Shown one piece after another: positions 59,047 to 64,000 of a DNA stretch of 64,000 nucleotides. Positions within the stretch are counted from its first letter, which is position 1. Every line of letters begins with the position of its first letter. The stretch covers positions 930,001-994,000 of the forward strand of contig JADJSD010000001.1 of assembly GCA_016711875.1 (NCBI GenBank), read 5' to 3'. The notes under the pieces were generated by a model that worked only from the letters and a program-made list of their open reading frames with translations, was not told the origin of the DNA and did no database searches. The translations under genes and the position numbers were made by a program. This DNA comes from Betaproteobacteria bacterium. Lineage in GTDB: Bacteria; Pseudomonadota; Gammaproteobacteria; Burkholderiales; Usitatibacteraceae.

Positions 59047-59924
59047 TCGACCGCCTTGCCGAACAGCCCGGCCGGACGGAAGACGAGCACGATGATCACC
59101 ACGAGGTAGATGGCGAGCATCTCGAGCTCCGCGTACCAGGAGATGGCCGCCGCACGCATGAGGCCGACGATGAGGGCGCCGACCAGGGCGCCGCGCATGC
59201 TGCCCAGGCCGCCGATCACGACGACCGCGAAGGACTCGACCACCAGTTCCACGGGCATGTCGAGGGAAGCGGCCGCCGTGGGTACGACGAGGGCCCCGCC
59301 CACGGTGCCCAGGATGGTGCCGAGCGTGAAGACGCTCGCGTACATGACGCGCGCGTTGACGCCGAGGGCCAGGGCCATCTCGCGGTTCTCTGCCGTGGCG
59401 CGAAGGATGCGCCCGAAGTTGGTCTTCTGCAGGAACGCGCCGATCCCCAGGGCGATGACGATGCTCGCCAGGATGACGAGCAGGTTGTAGGCGGGCCCCT
59501 TGACCGCGCCCAGCTGGATCGAGCCGTAGAGCGACGCGATGTCACCGAGCTGCTGCGGGTTGGCGCCCCAGAAGTAGCGCAGCACGTCCTGGAACATGAG
59601 GACGAGCGCGAAGGTGAGCAGGAGCTGGAAGGCCTCGTCGCGGTCGTAGACCGTGCGCAGCAGCGCCTCGATGAACGGCCCGATGGCGCCCAGCACGATG
59701 CCGGAGAGGATGAGCACCGGCAGGAAGAGCACCGGCGGCACGCCGGCCGCGATCGCCCAGTTCACCGCGCTGATCCCGAAATAGGCGCCCAGGGCGTAGA
59801 ACGACCCGCAGGCGAGGTTCACGATCTTCTGGACGCCGAAGACGAGCTGCAGGCCCGCGGCGACCAGGAAGAGGACGGCGGCGTGAAACACGCCGCCGAA
59901 GACGATGTCGAAAAGGGCGGTCAA
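59043..59924 (-). CDS. livH: Branched-chain-amino-acid-type ABC transporter permease LivH
   Basis: A 293-residue permease with about eight helices. Motifs: QLVFGVQKIVNLACGSFYALGAY and VVIGGLGSMRGALVGALIVG. It lies 10 bases after the binding-protein gene. Confidence 0.92.
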   Translation of the reverse strand: MTALFDIVFGGVFHAAVLFLVAAGLQLVFGVQKIVNLACGSFYALGAYFGISAVNWAIAAGVPPVLFLPVLILSGIVLGAIGPFIEALLRTVYDRDEAFQLLLTFALVLMFQDVLRYFWGANPQQLGDIASLYGSIQLGAVKGPAYNLLVILASIVIALGIGAFLQKTNFGRILRATAENREMALALGVNARVMYASVFTLGTILGTVGGALVVPTAAASLDMPVELVVESFAVVVIGGLGSMRGALVGALIVGLMRAAAISWYAELEMLAIYLVVIIVLVFRPAGLFGKAVE

Positions 59925-59934
59925 GACCCGTCCG

Positions 59935-61215
59935 CTACAGCTTGATCTGCGCGGTCTCGATCCACTTCCAGAAATCCGCGCCCGGCGGCTTCTGGATCTG
60001 GTCGGAATACATCGTGTCCACGGTGCCCAGCGTCGGGAAGTCGTAGCTGTTCTTGTGCGTGGTGAGGCCCTGGTAGAAGGTCTGCTCGGCGATGTGGTCC
60101 TTCCTCATGTGGCCGGGGCCGCCGAGGGACTGGACCTTCACGCCCTCCATCGCGCTGATGATGTCTTCCTTGCCCGGCCAGGCGTTCTTCGCCTTCTGCG
60201 CCGCCTCGACGCCCGCCTTGAACACCTGCATCGCGAAGTACGCGCGGTCGGCCTCCCAGTGCGGGTAGTCCTTGTACTTGTCCACGTACATTTTCACGAA
60301 ATCCTTCTGCAGGGGGGAGGCGTCCTTGTGGTCGAAGTAGAGCGTGTTGTGGCCGAAGATCATGCCCTCGGGCGTGAAGCTCTTCTTGAGCGCCGTGTGC
60401 TGGAAGCCCGCGGCCGGGAAGACGAACTTGGTGCCCCCGTCCATGAGGCCGGCGCCGTGGGCCGTGCGCATGAAAATGGGCAGGTCCGCGAAAAGGAGCG
60501 AGGAGAAGATGAGGTCGGGCTTGGCGGCCTTGAGCGCGGCGACGTGGGAGTTCAGGTCCGTGGTGCCCACCTTCGGCCACTGGTCCGCGACCACCTTGTG
60601 CTCGACGCCGAACTTCTTGAGCAGCGCCTGGAACGCCGCGAAGTTGTTGCGGCCGTAGGAGTAGTCCGGGTTGATGCCGGCGATGGTCTTGAACTTGCCC
60701 TTCCAGTACTTGATGGCGAGGAGCGAAGCCATCACCGCCTCGCACTCGTTGTCCGTGCTGCGGAAGACGTAGCGGGGATTCGCCATCGTCTCCTTGACGC
60801 CGTCCTGGGTGGTGCCGTCCCAGAAGATCAGGAGGGCCTTCATCTCCTCGGCCACGGCGCCCATGGCGAGGGAGACGCCGGAGGACACGATGCCCTGGAC
60901 GCAGTCGACCTTGTCCTGGAGCACGAGCTTCCTCAGGCGCTCGATGGAATCCTTGGGGTTGGTCTCCTCCTCGACGATGAGCTCCACCTTGCGCCCGGCG
61001 ATGCCGCCCGTGGCGTTGATGCGCTCGACGGCGAACATCGTGCCGCGCAGGCCGCATTCGCCGATGGTGCCGGCGATGCCCGCCTTGGGCGCGATGATGC
61101 CGACCTTGATCGGCGTGTTCTGCGCGAACGCCGGAAAACTCAGGTACGGGGATGCCGCCGCGACGACGCCGGTGCCGCCGAGGGCCTGCAAAAGCTTTCT
61201 GCGCTTGCTGTTCAT
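59935..61215 (-). CDS. ABC transporter substrate-binding protein, LivK-like, with Tat-type signal
   Basis: A 426-residue type I periplasmic binding protein (Peripla_BP_6). The N-terminus MNSKRRKLLQALGGTGVVAAA has a twin-arginine motif, implying export in folded form. The mature part begins NTPIKVGIIAPKAGIAG and keeps the GINPDYSYGRNN hinge region. Family members bind amino acids, amides, urea or aromatic acids. With a dioxygenase, amidase and carboxypeptidase downstream, an amide or peptide-like ligand is more likely than leucine. Confidence 0.88.
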   Translation of the reverse strand: MNSKRRKLLQALGGTGVVAAASPYLSFPAFAQNTPIKVGIIAPKAGIAGTIGECGLRGTMFAVERINATGGIAGRKVELIVEEETNPKDSIERLRKLVLQDKVDCVQGIVSSGVSLAMGAVAEEMKALLIFWDGTTQDGVKETMANPRYVFRSTDNECEAVMASLLAIKYWKGKFKTIAGINPDYSYGRNNFAAFQALLKKFGVEHKVVADQWPKVGTTDLNSHVAALKAAKPDLIFSSLLFADLPIFMRTAHGAGLMDGGTKFVFPAAGFQHTALKKSFTPEGMIFGHNTLYFDHKDASPLQKDFVKMYVDKYKDYPHWEADRAYFAMQVFKAGVEAAQKAKNAWPGKEDIISAMEGVKVQSLGGPGHMRKDHIAEQTFYQGLTTHKNSYDFPTLGTVDTMYSDQIQKPPGADFWKWIETAQIKL

Positions 61216-61301
61216 GGTCGTCCTCCTCCTTGTGGTTTTCGATCGGTGAGACCGCTTTCGAACTTACGCGAGCGAGCGTCTCGAATCAATCTCGCGTTGC
61301 T

Positions 61302-62210
61302 TCATGCGGCGCGCTCCAGCCATCGCGCCACGCCTTCGATCGTGCGGAAGTCGGCGATCGACCGGGCCTCGCGCACCCCGCGGGCAAGCACCATGCGCGT
61401 GAGCGCCTGGCCCGGGGGCAACTCGAGGCAGACCGCGAGCGAGCGCTCTTGCGCCTCCTGCAGGGCCGACCGCCAGCGGATGGGGCGGCAGACCGCCCCT
61501 GAGAGCGCCTCGGCCGCGTCCTCGATCCGGTGGAGCCACTGGCCGTCGATGCCCCGCGCCACGGGCCAGCGCGGCGCGAGGCCCCCCATCGCCGCGATCA
61601 CCGAGCGCAGGGCCGCCGCGGCCGGCTCCAGCAGGGGCGTGTGCGAAGGCACCGTGACGGACACCGGATGCGCCGTGCCGCCCGCCCCCGATAGCGCCTG
61701 CGCCGCCCGGTCCACCTCGGCTCGCGTCCCGGCGAGGATCCAGTGATCCCGCTCCACCTCGATCGCCACGTGGACCGCCGGGCCTCGCAGCCGCTCCACC
61801 GCCGCCGCGTCGACCCCCGTCATCGCCACCATCGTGCAATCCGGCGGCGAGGCGGCGAGCATGAGCCGGGCTCGCGTGCTCGCGAGCGTCATCGTTTCGG
61901 TCACGGTCCACGATCCCGCGCAGCCCCAGGACGACACCTCGCCCACGCTGTAACCGGCGACCGCCTCGGGCTGCGGCACGTGGGGCTCCAGCGCCCGCCA
62001 GCTCGCGAGCGCCGTCGCCACCATGCCGATCTGCGCGAAGACGGGCTCGAAGAGGCCCTCCCCGGCGCGGACCCTCGCCGCGATGTCGATCCCGACGGCC
62101 GTCGAGGCTTCCTCGATCGTCTCGCGGCCCTGCGGCGTCGCCAGGGCGAAATCGAGCATCTCCGGGTGCTGGCCGCCCTGGCCCGGACAGAGGAGGAGAT
62201 AGCCCGGCAT
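61302..62210 (-). CDS. mdcH: Malonate decarboxylase subunit epsilon (malonyl-CoA:ACP transacylase)
   Basis: A 302-residue acyltransferase. Nucleophile Ser88 is in GYSVGE and the N-terminal LLLCPGQGGQHPEML is typical of MdcH. The active-site His is in VPSHTPLLEPA. It charges the acetyl-S-ACP of malonate decarboxylase with malonyl. It lies 3 bases after mdcB. Confidence 0.9.
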   Translation of the reverse strand: MPGYLLLCPGQGGQHPEMLDFALATPQGRETIEEASTAVGIDIAARVRAGEGLFEPVFAQIGMVATALASWRALEPHVPQPEAVAGYSVGEVSSWGCAGSWTVTETMTLASTRARLMLAASPPDCTMVAMTGVDAAAVERLRGPAVHVAIEVERDHWILAGTRAEVDRAAQALSGAGGTAHPVSVTVPSHTPLLEPAAAALRSVIAAMGGLAPRWPVARGIDGQWLHRIEDAAEALSGAVCRPIRWRSALQEAQERSLAVCLELPPGQALTRMVLARGVREARSIADFRTIEGVARWLERAA

Positions 62211-62213
62211 GGC

Positions 62214-63047
62214 TCACCGGAACCCTTCCCGCGCGTGGACGAAGAGCGCGGCCGCGAGGAGATCCGCCGAGCCGCCGGGACTCAGGTTGCGGGCGACGAA
62301 GGCGCGGTGCCGGGCGAGGGCGCGCGCCGCGCCATCGGCCGCGAGCATGCCGCCGCCGGCGAGGAACTCGCGCGCCGACGCCTGCGCGAAGCGAAGGCCC
62401 GCCTCGCCGCCGCGATGCAGGAGATTGGTGTCGTCGAGCGTGTCCACCAGGGCGAAGAACGCCTCGACGGACGCCGCGTTGGCATCGCCGCCGGCTTCGC
62501 GCACGCGACGCAGGGCGGGCAGCGCCGCGCCGTAGACGGCCGGGAATCCGGCGGCGGCCTGCGCCTGCGCGCCGCCCGCCCCGCCGGATCGCAGCACCCG
62601 GCTGCCGTGGCTCGCGGGGTCGGTGCGATGCGCGAGGATGTCCGCGCCCCAGCGGGAACGCACATGCTCGCCCAGCGTCGCGGCGGGCCGGGCGCCGGCC
62701 GCCGCCGCGAGCAGGCCCAGCGCGAAGATCGATCCGCGGTGGGTGTTCACGCCGCCTGTCGCGCGCGACATGGCCACCTCCGCCGCGATGCCCATGCGGC
62801 GCAGCGTGTCGAACCCGGCGCCGGTCGCGCCCGCGCGCGCGCAATCGGTGAAGTAGCCGCGCAGCGCCCGGGCGCTCGCGACGAAGTGCGAGGCCCGCAT
62901 GTCGGCGTGGCTGCCCGTGTCGACGAGGCTCACGAGGCCGGGCTTGGGCCAGGCCACGAGTTCGGCGAGAAGCGCCCGCACGGCGCCGTGGCCGATGCCG
63001 ATGGCGTCCGCGTCGAGGCGCGCGCGCGGCGGGACGGCGACGATCAT
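62214..63047 (-). CDS. mdcB: Triphosphoribosyl-dephospho-CoA synthase
   Basis: A 277-residue synthase of the MdcB/CitG family, making the precursor of the ACP prosthetic group. Signatures are EVTAWPKPGLVSLVDTGSHADM-like (here LVAWPKPGLVSLVDTGSHAD), TGGVNTHRGSIFALGLL and DDTNLLHRGG. The ATG at 63047 overlaps the mdcG stop by four bases. Confidence 0.93.
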   Translation of the reverse strand: MIVAVPPRARLDADAIGIGHGAVRALLAELVAWPKPGLVSLVDTGSHADMRASHFVASARALRGYFTDCARAGATGAGFDTLRRMGIAAEVAMSRATGGVNTHRGSIFALGLLAAAAGARPAATLGEHVRSRWGADILAHRTDPASHGSRVLRSGGAGGAQAQAAAGFPAVYGAALPALRRVREAGGDANAASVEAFFALVDTLDDTNLLHRGGEAGLRFAQASAREFLAGGGMLAADGAARALARHRAFVARNLSPGGSADLLAAALFVHAREGFR

Positions 63048-63694
63048 CGCCAAGCCTCCGCCAGTGCCGCGCGCGCGACGAGCCGCGCGCCCGCCGGCGA
63101 CTTGACGAGCACGCTCGCCGGGGCCGCCACCCATTCGCGCCAGTTCACGGCGTCGCCCGTCTCGTCCTCGATCTCGCCGTCGAGCCGCAGGGGCGACCGG
63201 GCCTCGTGCGCGGCCAGGTGCTCGAGCCAGCGAGCGAGGCCCGCGGCTCGCGCCGGCGCGAGCAGGTCGAGATCGGACGCGGGCGTGAGGTACGCCTCGC
63301 CCGTGCGCCACTGCCACGCGGCCGAGCCGAAGGCGCGCGCCGTGAATCCGAGCGTTCGCGCCAGCGCGGCCAGCTCGTGCGCCACCGCCCGCGCTTGCGG
63401 CGGCAGCACGCCCGCCACGACCTCGAGCGGCGCGGGCTCCTCGACACCGGCCATCTGCGCCGGGTGCACCTCGGTCGCGATGCGCCGCCGTCCCTCGGCG
63501 AGCGGCAGGCAAAGGCCCGCCGGCTGGCAATCCGCCCGGTCGCCCGCCGCGCGGGCCCGCGCGACGAGAGGCCAGCCGAGCGCCAGGCAACGCCGTACCG
63601 CCTGCGCCGAGGCCTCGTCGCGGCACTGGCCGGCCACCGCCTCGCGCGCGTCGGCTCGGACGTGGACCCAACGATGGCGGCGCAGGCCGGTCAT
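63044..63694 (-). CDS. mdcG: Malonate decarboxylase holo-ACP synthase (phosphoribosyl-dephospho-CoA transferase)
   Basis: A 216-residue nucleotidyltransferase-fold enzyme that attaches the dephospho-CoA-derived cofactor to the MdcC carrier protein. The active motif is FGSAAWQWRTGEAYLTPASDLDLL (Gly-Ser and Asp-x-Asp; split here by about 14 residues). Start at 63694 (MTGLRRHRWVHV) is the family start; a longer frame to 63733 overlaps mdcE. Confidence 0.88.
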   Translation of the reverse strand: MTGLRRHRWVHVRADAREAVAGQCRDEASAQAVRRCLALGWPLVARARAAGDRADCQPAGLCLPLAEGRRRIATEVHPAQMAGVEEPAPLEVVAGVLPPQARAVAHELAALARTLGFTARAFGSAAWQWRTGEAYLTPASDLDLLAPARAAGLARWLEHLAAHEARSPLRLDGEIEDETGDAVNWREWVAAPASVLVKSPAGARLVARAALAEAWR

Positions 63695-63698
63695 GGCT

Positions 63699-64000
63699 TC
63701 AGGGTTCCCGCAGCAGGCGTTCGACGACGTCATTCGCGGCGAGGCGGCCGCCCCGCTCGGCGCCGAGCGAGCGCCGGCGATCGCCGCGGGCCGGCCGCGC
63801 GAGCGCGGCCGCGAGGGCCTCGGCGAGATCGCCGTGCCACACCGCCTCCAGGCAACCGAGCTTCTCGTAGTTCTGCGCGCCAGGCCCGAAGATGGGCGAG
63901 GTGCGGCAGAGTTCCTCCAGCCGCTCGACGGGTATCTGCGTGATGCGCGACATCGCCGGCAAAGCCATCACACGCACCTGCGCATCGGGGGTCGCGTACG
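63699..64000 (-). CDS. mdcE: Malonate decarboxylase subunit gamma, C-terminal part (5' end off right edge)
   Basis: The last ~100 codons of MdcE, part of the carboxyl-transferase/decarboxylase pair with MdcD. The visible C-terminus reads YATPDAQVRVMALPAMSRITQ and then SPIFGPGAQNYEKLGCLEAVW, which is the MdcE ending. The frame is open through the right edge, so the start is outside the window. mdcG follows after 4 bases. The mdcA, C and D genes would be expected to the right. Confidence 0.85.
   Translation of the reverse strand, partial: YATPDAQVRVMALPAMSRITQIPVERLEELCRTSPIFGPGAQNYEKLGCLEAVWHGDLAEALAAALARPARGDRRRSLGAERGGRLAANDVVERLLREP

Overview
The window is about 64 kb of very GC-rich DNA, packed with genes, many of them in overlapping operons and many starting with GTG or TTG. 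The gene content points to a Gram-negative betaproteobacterium. The evidence is a Gram-negative trimeric-type porin, a Bug/TctC solute-binding protein, the 'Gcr-type recombinase' membrane family, hemE next to priA, and a WbpV-WbpL-WbpM O-antigen initiation cassette. The species cannot be fixed from the sequence. I see no tRNA, rRNA, insertion sequence, CRISPR array or prophage.

Layout: (1) 1-3825, minus strand: end of a surface-polysaccharide locus (SDR epimerase, WecA/WbpL-like glycosyl-phosphate transferase, WbpM-like dehydratase running off the left edge). (2) 3893-6740, minus: two tandem paralogous lipoproteins. (3) 7098-23320, mostly plus: housekeeping genes gltB, gltD, an alpha/beta hydrolase, hemE, priA, argS, a SPOR protein, dsbA and an SDR. 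A 682-codon Gcr-family membrane protein lies opposite. The hemE-priA gap holds a row of DnaA-box-like sites beside an AT-rich patch. (4) 23465-30284, plus: a six-gene cluster (AsnB-type amidotransferase, AMP-forming acyl ligase with a frameshift, acyl carrier protein, NadE-like synthetase, PrmC-like methyltransferase, GNAT-like protein) that looks like a small biosynthetic pathway. (5) 30291-38541: porin, an exported argininosuccinate-lyase-like protein with a divergent LysR regulator, a SsuABC/TauABC-type ABC transporter, a small outer-membrane barrel and an HMG-CoA-lyase-type enzyme. (6) 38661-44313: an Aer-like chemoreceptor behind a textbook sigma-28 promoter, PEP carboxylase and a CaiB/BaiF CoA-transferase. 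(7) 44396-47062: a four-gene operon (nucleotidyltransferase-fold protein, TIGR04222-like membrane protein with a Gly/Cys-rich tail, DUF692/MNIO iron enzyme, small helical protein). (8) 47118-52124: 3-hydroxybutyrate dehydrogenase, a frameshifted MFS transporter, an exported subtilisin-like protease and a Bug protein. (9) 52129-64000, all minus: malonate decarboxylase accessory genes (mdcE partial, G, B, H), then a complete branched-chain-amino-acid-type ABC transporter with a PhyH dioxygenase, an ABM-domain protein, an M14 carboxypeptidase and an amidase.

The best candidates for undescribed biology are region 7 (an MNIO enzyme fused by operon structure to a membrane protein with a Cys-rich tail, suggesting in-place peptide modification of a membrane protein), region 4 (an ACP-based amidation/acylation pathway) and the DnaA-box row between hemE and priA. 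Two single-base frameshifts (near 26748 and 48561) each break an otherwise intact gene and may be sequence errors.
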